Notes under the pieces: generated by a model
Told to the model about the DNA's origin: nothing
What the model saw: only the letters and a program-made list of their open reading frames with translations
Database searches by the model: none
In this document: one piece after another, positions 29,484 to 38,939 of the stretch
How the letters are laid out: every line of letters begins with the position of its first letter
How positions within the stretch are numbered: position 1 is the stretch's first letter
NCBI GenBank assembly: GCA_900472295.1
Contig: UCIA01000002.1
Location: 1 to 64,000, forward strand
Source: Hyphomicrobiales bacterium
GTDB taxonomy: Bacteria > Pseudomonadota > Alphaproteobacteria > Rhizobiales > Rhizobiaceae
Reading direction: 5' to 3'
DNA length: 64,000 nucleotides
Position numbers and translations under genes: made by a program

Positions 29484-30524
29484 ATGACGAAATACAAGCT
29501 CGAGTACATCTGGCTCGATGGTTACACCCCGGTCCCCAATCTGCGCGGCAAGACTCAGGTCAAGGATTACGCCGAGTTCCCGACGCTCGAGCAGCTGCCG
29601 CTGTGGGGCTTCGACGGCTCCTCCACGCAACAGGCCGAAGGCCACAGCTCCGACTGCGTGCTGAAGCCGGTCGCCGTGTTCCCCGATCCGGCCCGCACCA
29701 ATGGCGTGCTGGTGATGTGCGAAGTGATGATGCCCGATGGCGTGACGCCCCATGTTTCCAACAAGCGCGCCACCATCCTCGACGACGAGGGCGCCTGGTT
29801 CGGCTTCGAGCAGGAGTATTTCTTCTACAAGGACGGCCGTCCGCTCGGCTTCCCCGAGAGCGGCTATCCCGCACCGCAGGGCCCGTACTACACCGGCGTC
29901 GGTTACTCCAATGTCGGCCCGATCGCGCGCCAGATCGTCGAGGAACACCTTGACCTGTGCCTGGCAGCAGGCATCAACCATGAAGGCATCAACGCCGAAG
30001 TGGCCAAGGGCCAGTGGGAATTCCAGATCTTCGGCAAGGGCTCCAAGAAGGCCGCCGACCAGATGTGGATGGCCCGCTATCTCTTGCAGCGCCTGACCGA
30101 AAAATACGAGATCGACATCGAGTATCACTGCAAGCCGCTCGGCGACACCGACTGGAACGGCTCGGGTATGCACGCCAACTTCTCGACCGCCTATATGCGC
30201 GAAGTCGGCGGCAAGGCCTATTTCGAAGCGCTGATGGCTCAATTCGACAAGAACCTGATGGACCACATCGCCGTCTACGGCCCGGACAATGACAAGCGCC
30301 TGACCGGCAAGCACGAGACCGCGCCGTGGAACAGGTTCAGCTACGGCATCGCCGACCGCGGCGCCTCGATCCGCGTGCCGCATTCCTTCGTCAACAATGA
30401 CTACAAGGGCTACCTGGAAGACCGCCGCCCGAACTCGCAGGGCGACCCCTACCAGATCGCCTCGCAGATCCTGAAGACCATCGCGGAAGTTTCGACCAGC
30501 GCCCAGGTTTCGGCGGCTGCTTGA
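29484..30524 (+). CDS. glnII: Glutamine synthetase type II (eukaryotic-like)
   Basis: 346 residues from the ATG at 29484 (M-T-K-Y-K-L-E-Y-I-W-L-D-G). The frame upstream to 29346 runs through the promoter. It makes glutamine from glutamate, ammonia and ATP. W-G-F-D-G-S-S-T-Q near residue 45, F-G-F-E-Q-E-Y and N-G-S-G-M-H-A-N-F-S are GSII motifs. There is no adenylylation tyrosine, as expected, so control is transcriptional and through GstI. Rhizobia keep this enzyme beside GSI (glnA), found 1.8 kb away here. Confidence 0.97.
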   Translation: MTKYKLEYIWLDGYTPVPNLRGKTQVKDYAEFPTLEQLPLWGFDGSSTQQAEGHSSDCVLKPVAVFPDPARTNGVLVMCEVMMPDGVTPHVSNKRATILDDEGAWFGFEQEYFFYKDGRPLGFPESGYPAPQGPYYTGVGYSNVGPIARQIVEEHLDLCLAAGINHEGINAEVAKGQWEFQIFGKGSKKAADQMWMARYLLQRLTEKYEIDIEYHCKPLGDTDWNGSGMHANFSTAYMREVGGKAYFEALMAQFDKNLMDHIAVYGPDNDKRLTGKHETAPWNRFSYGIADRGASIRVPHSFVNNDYKGYLEDRRPNSQGDPYQIASQILKTIAEVSTSAQVSAAA

Positions 30525-30591
30525 GGTCTCATCTCGCGGCGCAGGCTTGAATGTCTGCGCCGCGACCTGCTGTTGTCGCATCGGCGGCCAA

Positions 30592-30624
30592 AACCCCGGC
30601 ATCTCTCCGCCGGGGTTCTGCTTT
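30592..30624 (+). terminator. Probable glnII terminator
   Basis: AACCCCGGC, ATCTCTCC loop, GCCGGGGTT, followed by the weak T-rich CTGCTTT. The stem is perfect over 9 bp and lies 67 bases after the glnII stop. Confidence 0.7.
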
Positions 30625-30691
30625 GTCGCCTAGACCGTAAGTTCAGGCCGAAAGCGAGGGGTTCATGACACGCATCTTCATGGCTGTGGCC

Positions 30692-31204
30692 TTATTGAGT
30701 CCCATCTGCTTTGGCGGTCTGGGCTGCCTTTAAAGGCTTGCCGTCCACCAACTTGAACCCGGCCTCGGAGGCGCCGACTAGTTCCTCGATTAGCGCCCGC
30801 GCGCTTTCGACAATTGCCCTCGCTTCCGCTTCGTCAGAAAATGCTCCGCTATGAACGATGGCATTTCGCTCCTCGTTTATTTTCAAGGCGCGATCGCCGA
30901 GCCTCTTCATAGCGGCTCCGGCTTTCTTATCGTCGGCTTTGAACATTGGGACGATGAGGTTCTGGAACTTGCCCTTGATACCGTTGGCCCAGATCAGGTT
31001 ACTATCCACGTAGGCGGAAGCGAACGTGCTCTTCTCGGCGAACTTCTTCCGGATGACGAAGTTCGCAGCGATCTCGCAGGCTGTTGCCGCGCGCACTATC
31101 GCGGCCGACCAATCGTTTCCTCGGGATAGTAGCCCGGCGATCTTGTTCCACTGCGACTGGATTTTTTGCAGGTCGGTCCTGTCATTATATGGGATACTTC
31201 TCAT
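30692..31204 (-). CDS. HEPN-like protein with an R-x4-H motif
   Basis: 170 residues from the ATG at 31204, which has GAGGG five bases upstream. An ATG at 31222 has no such site. The protein is predominantly helical. A conserved-looking first helix (A-A-I-V-R-A-A-T-A-C-E-I, 34-45) and the segment E-R-N-A-I-V-H-S-G, giving R113-x4-H118, resemble HEPN domains, many of which are RNases in toxin-antitoxin and antiphage systems. It is divergent from an HNH nuclease gene with 35 bases between starts. I do not recognise a named family. Codon use looks less GC-biased than in the flanking gln genes. Confidence 0.65.
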   Translation of the reverse strand: MRSIPYNDRTDLQKIQSQWNKIAGLLSRGNDWSAAIVRAATACEIAANFVIRKKFAEKSTFASAYVDSNLIWANGIKGKFQNLIVPMFKADDKKAGAAMKRLGDRALKINEERNAIVHSGAFSDEAEARAIVESARALIEELVGASEAGFKLVDGKPLKAAQTAKADGTQ

Positions 31205-31239
31205 CACACCCTCACTCTGCATTGAGCAAGGTTAAGAGC

Positions 31240-32241
31240 ATGGTTCCTGAGTTCACCGTCAAGACCCGCGACACTCTCGGCAAGCGGGCTGCTTACCTAT
31301 GCTCGAATCCAGACTGTCGCAAGCTTACGTCAGGCCCCGCCGAGACTGCACCTGACAAGGCTATCGTGATAGGCGAGGCGGCGCATATCTACGGCGGCGC
31401 AATAGGGTCGGCCCGCTATCAAGTGGACATGCAAGACGAAGCGCGTGCCAACATCACCAATGGTATCTGGCTCTGCCGCAACTGCCATAAAACGATTGAC
31501 GACGATCCTATCGGTTATCCTGCCGAGATGCTTTTCGTGTGGCGCGAGGAACACATCCGCTTTGTCGTGGACACCCTTGGAAAATCGAATGATCGACTGC
31601 GGCTCGATATTGTCACGCGGGAATTGGGCGGCCTCGGTCCCGTGCCGCCGCTGGCAAGAAGCATCATCGCGGAAAAGCCGACCGGTTGGGAATTCCGCCT
31701 CACCACAGAACTAATCACATTCTACATGGAGCCAGCCCGTCAGCGGTGGCATGAGCTGAAATCGGGTTACTATTCGAGGCGAATAAGGCGACTGGACGAG
31801 TCCGAATTCACCACATGGTTCTCGACGGCCCTGGCAGACGTTCAGGTGATCGTTGGCACCGTAGACAAACTGTGCAAGGCCATTACGGCGTCGTGGGGCG
31901 AACCCGGTGTTCCCGGTGTACCGCGCGAGATCGACCGCGCTTGCATGCTTCTCGGTCAAACCGCCACGCGGATGATCGATTGGGAAGAGGACGTTGCCTT
32001 CATCTCACCGCCCGAAAACTACGAGGAAATGCACGGCCTGCTAAAGGGCGCGATTGGTGACCAGATCGCAAACATCATGGATATGCGCAACTCGATCAAC
32101 GGCATCATCGAATGGCTTGACGCCGGACAGGTCGGCAGCAAGAGGGTGGAGCACGAAATCGTTATTGCGCTACCGGATGGATGGGACCAGCGGATGGACG
32201 CGGCCATCCAACGACTAAGCCGTCGCTGCGGTCTGGGTTAA
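31240..32241 (+). CDS. HNH endonuclease-domain protein with a C-terminal helical domain
   Basis: 333 residues from the ATG at 31240. Residues about 15-90 form an HNH/treble-clef nuclease: C21-x4-C26, E46-A-A-H49-I, N74 in N-I-T-N-G-I-W-L, and C79-x2-C82-H83. The four cysteines would bind zinc while H49, N74 and H83 give the H-N-H. The remaining 240 or so residues appear helical with no domain I recognise. Such N-terminal HNH proteins act as DNases in restriction or abortive-infection loci. It is paired head-to-head with a HEPN-like gene between two housekeeping genes. Confidence 0.78.
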   Translation: MVPEFTVKTRDTLGKRAAYLCSNPDCRKLTSGPAETAPDKAIVIGEAAHIYGGAIGSARYQVDMQDEARANITNGIWLCRNCHKTIDDDPIGYPAEMLFVWREEHIRFVVDTLGKSNDRLRLDIVTRELGGLGPVPPLARSIIAEKPTGWEFRLTTELITFYMEPARQRWHELKSGYYSRRIRRLDESEFTTWFSTALADVQVIVGTVDKLCKAITASWGEPGVPGVPREIDRACMLLGQTATRMIDWEEDVAFISPPENYEEMHGLLKGAIGDQIANIMDMRNSINGIIEWLDAGQVGSKRVEHEIVIALPDGWDQRMDAAIQRLSRRCGLG

Positions 32242-32283
32242 GCACCCTTCACTGCGGTTGTGGGTGACGTAGGGTGGGGCGCT

Positions 32284-32309
32284 CAAGTCGGTGGACTACC
32301 ACCGACTTG
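32284..32309. repeat. Perfect hairpin downstream of the HNH gene
   Basis: CAAGTCGGTGG, ACTA loop, CCACCGACTTG: an 11-bp stem without a T-run, 43 bases after the HNH stop and 58 before the glnA stop. A 12-base palindrome TTGGAATTCCAA follows at 32348-32359. These could be a terminator for convergent transcripts or a scar at the cassette boundary. Confidence 0.6.
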
Positions 32310-32366
32310 CCACCAGACAATATGGAAACCTTGGAATGCCTGACGTTTTGGAATTCCAAGCCGGTA

Positions 32367-33776
32367 TCAGACCGAATAGTACATGTCGTATTCGACCGGA
32401 TGCGGGGTCATTTCGAAGCGCATCACTTCGGCCATCTTCAGCTCGATGTAGCTGTCGATCTGGTCGTCGTCGAAGACGCCGCCGGCCTTCAGGAAGCCGC
32501 GGTCCTTGTCGAGGCTCTGCAGGGCTTCGCGCAGCGAGCCGCAGACGGTCGGGATCTTCTTCAACTCCTTCGGCGGCAGATCGTAGAGATCCTTGTCCAT
32601 CGGCTGTCCCGGATGGATCTTGTTCTTGATGCCGTCGAGGCCGGCCATCAGCAGCGCGGAGAAGGCGAGGTATGGGTTCGCGCCCGGATCGGGGAAGCGG
32701 ACCTCGACGCGCTTGGCCTTCGGCGATGAGCCGAACGGTATGCGGCACGATGCCGAGCGGTTGCGCGCGGAGTAGGCGAGCAGCACCGGCGCTTCATAGC
32801 CAGGCACCAAGCGCTTGTAGGAGTTGGTCAGCGGGTTGGTGAAGGCGTTGATCGCCTTGGCGTGCTTTATGACGCCGCCGATGAAGAACAGGCAGCTCTC
32901 CGACAGGCCGGCATATTCATTGCCGGCGAAGGTCGGCTTGCCGTTCTTCCAGATCGACATGTGGACGTGCATGCCCGAGCCGTTGTCGCCGAAGATCGGC
33001 TTCGGCATGAAGGTAGCCGTCTTGCCGTAGGCATTGGCGACCTGATGCACGACGTATTTGTAGATCAGCATCTTGTCGGCGTTGCGCACCAGCGCGTCGA
33101 ACTTGATGCCGAGCTCGTGCTGGGCGGCCGCGACCTCGTGATGGTGCTTTTCGACGCGCACGCCCATTTCGGCCAGCACCGTCAGCATCTCGGAGCGCAT
33201 GTCCTGCGCGCTGTCGATCGGCGGCACCGGGAAATAGCCGCCCTTGACGCGCGGGCGGTGGCCGAGATTGCCGGTCTCGTAGTCGGTGTCGTCGTTGGAC
33301 GGCAGCTCGGTGGAGTCCAGCTTGAAGCCGGTGTTGTAGGGATCGGCCTTGTACTTGACGTCGTCGAAGACGAAGAACTCGGCTTCAGGGCCGACATAGA
33401 TGGTGTCGCCGATGCCTTCGGCCTTCATATAGGCCTCGGCCTTCTTGGCGGTGCCGCGCGGGTCGCGGTTGTAGGATTCGCCGGAGACCGGATCGAGAAT
33501 GTCGCACAGGATGACCATGGTCGACTGCGCGAAGAACGGGTCCATGTGCACGGTGTCGGGATCGGGCATCAGCACCATGTCGGACTCGTTGATAGCCTTC
33601 CAGCCGGCAATCGACGAGCCGTCGAACATGACGCCATCGGCGAACATGTCTTCCTCGACCTCGATGACATCCATAGTCACGTGCTGCAGCTTGCCCTTCG
33701 GATCGGTGAAGCGCAGGTCGACGAATTTCACGTCGTTGTCCTTGATCTGCTTCATGATGTCTTTGGCTGTCGTCAT
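32367..33776 (-). CDS. glnA: Glutamine synthetase type I
   Basis: 469 residues, the GSI-beta length. It forms the dodecamer that assimilates ammonia. [20 protein letters not shown] and the N-R-S-A-S-C-R-I-P region are catalytic motifs. Y398 in D-L-Y-D-L-P-P is the adenylylation site (Tyr397 in E. coli), so GlnE-type control is expected. It is probably cotranscribed with glnB, 75 bases upstream. That gap has a direct repeat GAAATCAGAAA (33817 and 33839). Confidence 0.98.
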   Translation of the reverse strand: MTTAKDIMKQIKDNDVKFVDLRFTDPKGKLQHVTMDVIEVEEDMFADGVMFDGSSIAGWKAINESDMVLMPDPDTVHMDPFFAQSTMVILCDILDPVSGESYNRDPRGTAKKAEAYMKAEGIGDTIYVGPEAEFFVFDDVKYKADPYNTGFKLDSTELPSNDDTDYETGNLGHRPRVKGGYFPVPPIDSAQDMRSEMLTVLAEMGVRVEKHHHEVAAAQHELGIKFDALVRNADKMLIYKYVVHQVANAYGKTATFMPKPIFGDNGSGMHVHMSIWKNGKPTFAGNEYAGLSESCLFFIGGVIKHAKAINAFTNPLTNSYKRLVPGYEAPVLLAYSARNRSASCRIPFGSSPKAKRVEVRFPDPGANPYLAFSALLMAGLDGIKNKIHPGQPMDKDLYDLPPKELKKIPTVCGSLREALQSLDKDRGFLKAGGVFDDDQIDSYIELKMAEVMRFEMTPHPVEYDMYYSV

Positions 33777-33851
33777 GTCATTTCTTCCCTGTCTGATGAC
33801 GTTCGAGGAGTTATCGGAAATCAGAAACCGAGATATCTGAAATCAGAAAGC

Positions 33852-34526
<675 letters not shown>

Positions 34527-35333
34527 ATGAAGGGTGTATTCGGGCGTGGGCAGTCTTCACAGGGTTCCGCCGGTTCCGGTGACAGGTCGACTCGTGGCGG
34601 ACCACCACGAGCCGTGGATTTTCCCTGGCGTGACAAACCTGACAGTGCAGCCTGCAATTTCGCATTCGGACATTTGCGCGACAACCTTCCGCAGCTTTTG
34701 GCGGTGGATGGACGCATTCATGCCGAGACCATCGTGTCGGCTGCAGGAGCGATTGCCGGCTTTGCCGCGCAGTGCGCTCTCATCAATGGCCGGACACCAC
34801 CCGAACTGAACATCGCGACGACCAAGGACGGCTCGCGTTTCCTGTTTGGCGAACCGCTGAACGAAATGCTTTTTGCCCGCGACGACAGGAAGGCGCCGGA
34901 GCGGCTCTGGAACCTCGCTGCCGGCACGGCGATCAACAACGGCCTGCCGCCGAACCGTATGCCTTCACTGGAGGCCATGTTCGCCCATGTCTCGCGGACG
35001 TTGGGCGGTCCGCTCGAAGGGCTGCCGTCGGTCGGCAAAAATCATCATCCGCATTTCCCGGTCAGGAAACTGCTTGGATTTGCATGGCCGGTGGCAGTGA
35101 CGTGTCTGACCGGCCGTCTGCCCAATGCAACAATTGCCTATGGCGAGGCCGATGTGGCCAACTGGCCGGCAATCACCGCCAATGTGGCGACATTGATTCT
35201 TGGACAGGCCAAGGATCTGCTCGACCCGAAGCTCGGTCTCACCATCGTCATGGAATCGGCGATCTATGCCTCAAAGCTCGATCCCGGCCTCGTGTCCGGC
35301 CAAGCTCCGGATTCTGCCACGCGCGTTGGGTGA
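34527..35333 (+). CDS. Conserved rhizobial protein of unknown function
   Basis: 268 residues from the ATG at 34527, behind CGAAGGGTGGACGA. A Gly/Ser-rich N-terminus (G-R-G-Q-S-S-Q-G-S-A-G) precedes a helical domain with D-F-P-W-R-D-K-P, G-A-I-A-G-F-A-A-Q-C-A-L and R-F-L-F-G-E-P-L-N-E. No signal peptide or catalytic motif is seen and I do not recognise the family. It is 19 bases ahead of nnr and probably cotranscribed with it. Confidence 0.7.
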   Translation: MKGVFGRGQSSQGSAGSGDRSTRGGPPRAVDFPWRDKPDSAACNFAFGHLRDNLPQLLAVDGRIHAETIVSAAGAIAGFAAQCALINGRTPPELNIATTKDGSRFLFGEPLNEMLFARDDRKAPERLWNLAAGTAINNGLPPNRMPSLEAMFAHVSRTLGGPLEGLPSVGKNHHPHFPVRKLLGFAWPVAVTCLTGRLPNATIAYGEADVANWPAITANVATLILGQAKDLLDPKLGLTIVMESAIYASKLDPGLVSGQAPDSATRVG

Positions 35334-35352
35334 ACTGAAGGACGTACCAACG

Positions 35353-36915
35353 ATGGGTTCGCCAGCCGGCGCCAAATTGGAACTGCTGTCCCCGGCCGAG
35401 ATGGCCGAGGCCGACAGGCTGGCAATCGCGGCCGGTCCGCTCGACGGCTATGGCCTGATGCAGCGCGCCGGCGAGGCGGTCGCCGCCGTTGTCCTGGCGC
35501 GCTATCCCGCCGCAAGTTGCGTGCACGTTCTATGCGGTCCCGGCAACAATGGCGGAGACGGTTATGTCGTGGCACGGTTGCTTAGGGAGAGCGGTGTCGA
35601 CATCACGCTATGGGCTTCCGGCGAACCGCGGGCGGGCAGCGACGCCGCAATCGCCGCTTCCGAATGTACGCTGGAGCGCCGGCCGCTGTCGGCTTTTGCC
35701 GCCGAGCCCGGTTCGCTGGTTGTCGATGCTCTCTATGGCGCGGGGCTGTCAAAGGACCTTTCGGGCGATGCCGCCGACGCCGTGGACATTGCTGCCGGCG
35801 TGTCGGTCATTGCGGTCGACTTGCCTTCCGGCGTGTCAGGCGACAGCGGAGACATTCTCGGCACGGCATTTCGTGCCGACATCACCGTCACCTTCGCACG
35901 CAAGAAGCCGGGGCATCTGTTGTTGCCCGGCCGCGAGCGATGCGGCGAAATCGTCGTCGCCGATATCGGTATTGGGGACGACGTCATAGCGCAGGTCGCG
36001 CCGCGCACGTTCCAAAACAAGCCGACGTTCTGGCTTGAGGCATTGCCGGTGCCGTCGGTCGACACCCATAAGTACAAGCGTGGCCATGTCGGTGTGTTTT
36101 CCGGCGGGCCGAGTGCGACCGGGGCCGCGCGGCTGTCGGCGATGGCGGCGGCCAGAACCGGGGCAGGGGCGGTGACCGTGCTCTCGCCTGAAAATGCCGT
36201 GCACGTAAACGCCGCGCATCTGACATCGATCATGCTGCGCGAGGCTGGTTCGATGGAGGAAGTGCAGGAATTTCTTTCGGCGAGGCAACCCGAAGCACTG
36301 GTGTTTGGGCCAGGGCTTGGGCCGAAACCCAAAGTGGGGGATTTCGCGGTGCAACTGATCGGGGCGATCGCAGATGGAATGAGCGCGTCGTTGGTTGCGC
36401 CTAAGCACGTCGGCATCGTTCTGGATGCCGACGCCATCACGTCGCTTGCGCATCAGCCTCAGGGGCTCTTCGACGCGGCGCGCCGCGTTGGGGCACCGTC
36501 ATTGGTGTTGACGCCGCATGAGGGCGAATTCGCCAGGCTCTTTCCCGACATTGCCGGTGAGAAGAAGCAATCGAAACTTGCCAAGGCGCGCGCAGCCGCC
36601 GCGCGCGCCAACGCCGTCATCGTCTACAAGGGCGCCGATACCGTCATCGCGTCACCCGACGGCCGAGCGGCGATCAACGCCAATGGCGCGCCTTGGCTCG
36701 CCACCGCCGGTTCGGGCGATGTGCTGGCGGGCATCATTGCCGGGCTACTGGCGCAAGGCATGCCACCCTTCGAGGCCGCCTGCGCCGCGGTGTGGACCCA
36801 TGCCGAGGCCGGCAGTCGCTTCGGGCCAGGACTGATCGCCGAGGATTTGCCGCTGGCGCTGGTGCCGGTGCTGCGTGAGCTCGTCGAAGCCCGGCAGAAG
36901 GTGCCGATCGGATGA
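35353..36915 (+). CDS. nnr: Bifunctional NAD(P)H-hydrate epimerase / ADP-dependent dehydratase
   Basis: 520 residues from the ATG at 35353. The longer frame from 35200 overlaps the preceding gene. It repairs damaged NAD(P)HX. The N-terminal epimerase half (about 1-215) has G-P-G-N-N-G-G-D-G-Y-V. The C-terminal ribokinase-like dehydratase (about 230-515) has F-S-G-G-P-S-A-T-G-A, V-L-D-A-D-A-I-T and the A-T-A-G-S-G-D-V-L-A-G-I motif. The fusion and length are normal. The stop overlaps the next gene by four bases. Confidence 0.94.
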   Translation: MGSPAGAKLELLSPAEMAEADRLAIAAGPLDGYGLMQRAGEAVAAVVLARYPAASCVHVLCGPGNNGGDGYVVARLLRESGVDITLWASGEPRAGSDAAIAASECTLERRPLSAFAAEPGSLVVDALYGAGLSKDLSGDAADAVDIAAGVSVIAVDLPSGVSGDSGDILGTAFRADITVTFARKKPGHLLLPGRERCGEIVVADIGIGDDVIAQVAPRTFQNKPTFWLEALPVPSVDTHKYKRGHVGVFSGGPSATGAARLSAMAAARTGAGAVTVLSPENAVHVNAAHLTSIMLREAGSMEEVQEFLSARQPEALVFGPGLGPKPKVGDFAVQLIGAIADGMSASLVAPKHVGIVLDADAITSLAHQPQGLFDAARRVGAPSLVLTPHEGEFARLFPDIAGEKKQSKLAKARAAAARANAVIVYKGADTVIASPDGRAAINANGAPWLATAGSGDVLAGIIAGLLAQGMPPFEAACAAVWTHAEAGSRFGPGLIAEDLPLALVPVLRELVEARQKVPIG

Positions 36916-38912
36916 AGCATCTCGCGTTCGTCTTCGCAACCATCATCGCGCTGTTCACATCGCATGGCGTGCGTGCCGAGCAGCCCGTGACCATCGTCGA
37001 CGATCCGGCGGTGCTCGCCGCTCTCGATGCCAAGGGCTTTGGTTTCGCCGGGGTTTTCGCCGTCGATGGCGAAGACGATCTGAAGACGCTCTACAGCGAG
37101 GCGCCGGCCTATCGTGCAATCGTCGACATGGTGGCGACCGATATTGCGGCGTTGCGCGCCGAGATGAAGGCCGGCGGGCGCACGCTATACGAAGTGACCG
37201 ACGGCAATGTCGGCCGCATCATGGACATGCGCTGGCTGAAGACCGAGGCCGCACGCTTCCGCCTGGTCGGCGTGGTCAACCGGCTCGACCGGCGCGACTT
37301 CACCATTCTGCAAGGCGACAAGAGCTGCGGCGAGGTGCGTTTCATCTATCGCCTGGCCTACAGTTTCCGCAAGAAGGGCAAGGTTTTGGCGTCGCGGCTG
37401 CCGTTCAACTTCAACGCTGTCTACAGCGTGGCGCCCGATGCCGATGGCGGCTGCGTCGGCGTTGCCGGGCGCTGGACACCGCAGATCGACGAAAATGTCG
37501 ATGCCGGCTGGCTGGCCGGCGGGCCGCTGGCGCCGGAGGAACTGACTTTCAAACAGCTCGAGCTCAACGCCCAAGTGGTGCGCTTTCCCTCGGGCCAGGA
37601 GACCGAATTCGGCGGGCAGGCGGCCTACCTCATGCGGATCTTCGGCATCGATGGCGCCGCCATCAGCGAGAAGCCGTTGGAGAATACGCCAGATACGGCA
37701 CGGCTTTCGGACGACGCCGTGCTGAAGAAAAGGCTCGCCGACTATGTCAGCGCCAATGTTGCGGCGGTCGATCTCGGCGTCTACGAAATCCCCGACGAAT
37801 TTCTGGCGAAGAAAATCATCTCGTGGTCGACATTCGGCAGCGCGAGACAGGCCAACCACCCATTCACGCCGCTGTTTGCGCCAGCGGATTTCGCCGGCCT
37901 CGACTATGCGGCGCTGAAACTGGTACGCACGCCGGAGGCGCTGGTCGAGCGGCTGGACAATGGCGCCTGCCAGGGCTGTCACCAGGCGGGCTCGACGGCA
38001 GGTTTTCATTTCATCGGCCTCGACGACAAGACGACGTCGCCGCTCAACCGCATCGAGGTCGGCATCTCGCCGCATCTTCATGCCGAGATCCCGCGGCGTG
38101 AGGCCTGGCTGCGCGCAACGGCGGAGAGCAAAGAGCCGAACCGCTACCGGCCGCTGTCCTTCGCGCCCCCCGCGACATGGACCGACGCCGGCGAAGTCGA
38201 CTACGCCCCGGCCGGGATGGCGATGCCGTGCCTGATGCCGGACGATGCAAAACGCTTCGGCGCGACCTGGCAATGCGGCGGCGGCACCGTCTGCACGCCG
38301 CTGGCGACGGCTTCAGGCGTGCATACCGCGTTGGCGCAATGTCTGCTGCCCAAGGACAGCCCAAAGATGTTCTCCGGCCATCCCTGCCTGACCGGGTCGA
38401 TTGCCAGCAACCCGTCGCAGCCCTTCAACGACCGCTACAAGATCACCGGCCAGTTCGCCGCCTTCGCACCGACCTTTTCACGGACGGCCTATACCTGCAG
38501 GCCGCCCAAGATCGGTGTTCCCGCGGGCATCGCCTACCGCGCCTGCGACGACAAGGACCGCAGCTTCGCTGCCTTCAAGGCGGGCAAGCCGATGCCGTCG
38601 GAAATTTGCGGGATGGTCGGTGGCAAGAAATTCGACACCTGCGTCGCCACCAACAATTTCGACCAGTGCCTCGGCGGCGCAGTCAATCGCGGCAACCGCC
38701 CGGCGTGTTCGGCCGACCATTTCTGCCGCGAGGATTACATGTGCCAGTCGCTGCCGCCGGACACGCCGGGCGCCGCCAGGGTGAAAGGCATAGGCTACTG
38801 CTCGCCAACCTATTTCATCTTCCAGATGCGCATCGACAACCATGCGACGCCATGGGCGAGCGCCACCAGCGTGCCCAGGGACGCGGGCTTCGGTGCGGCG
38901 GAAGAGGAGTAG
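36912..38912 (+). CDS. Secreted protein with a single CxxCH heme-type motif and Cys-rich C-terminus
   Basis: 666 residues with a Sec signal peptide (M-K-H-L-A-F-V-F-A-T...H-G-V-R-A, about 1-22). C353-Q-G-C356-H357 followed by F-H-F-I-G resembles a cytochrome c heme site, although no other cytochrome domain is clear. The last 200 residues hold many cysteines (C-R-P-P-K, Y-R-A-C-D-D-K, F-C-R-E-D-Y-M-C-Q), suggesting disulfides in the periplasm. I do not recognise a named family. It is coupled to nnr by an ATGA overlap. Confidence 0.7.
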   Translation: MKHLAFVFATIIALFTSHGVRAEQPVTIVDDPAVLAALDAKGFGFAGVFAVDGEDDLKTLYSEAPAYRAIVDMVATDIAALRAEMKAGGRTLYEVTDGNVGRIMDMRWLKTEAARFRLVGVVNRLDRRDFTILQGDKSCGEVRFIYRLAYSFRKKGKVLASRLPFNFNAVYSVAPDADGGCVGVAGRWTPQIDENVDAGWLAGGPLAPEELTFKQLELNAQVVRFPSGQETEFGGQAAYLMRIFGIDGAAISEKPLENTPDTARLSDDAVLKKRLADYVSANVAAVDLGVYEIPDEFLAKKIISWSTFGSARQANHPFTPLFAPADFAGLDYAALKLVRTPEALVERLDNGACQGCHQAGSTAGFHFIGLDDKTTSPLNRIEVGISPHLHAEIPRREAWLRATAESKEPNRYRPLSFAPPATWTDAGEVDYAPAGMAMPCLMPDDAKRFGATWQCGGGTVCTPLATASGVHTALAQCLLPKDSPKMFSGHPCLTGSIASNPSQPFNDRYKITGQFAAFAPTFSRTAYTCRPPKIGVPAGIAYRACDDKDRSFAAFKAGKPMPSEICGMVGGKKFDTCVATNNFDQCLGGAVNRGNRPACSADHFCREDYMCQSLPPDTPGAARVKGIGYCSPTYFIFQMRIDNHATPWASATSVPRDAGFGAAEEE

Positions 38913-38939
38913 GTCGTCTCGCGAGCTTGTCCGGACGTA

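Noticed and set aside
30525..32366. Prophage or integrative element
   Set aside because: No integrase, tRNA, direct-repeat ends or phage genes flank the HEPN/HNH pair. It appears to be a simple two-gene insertion.
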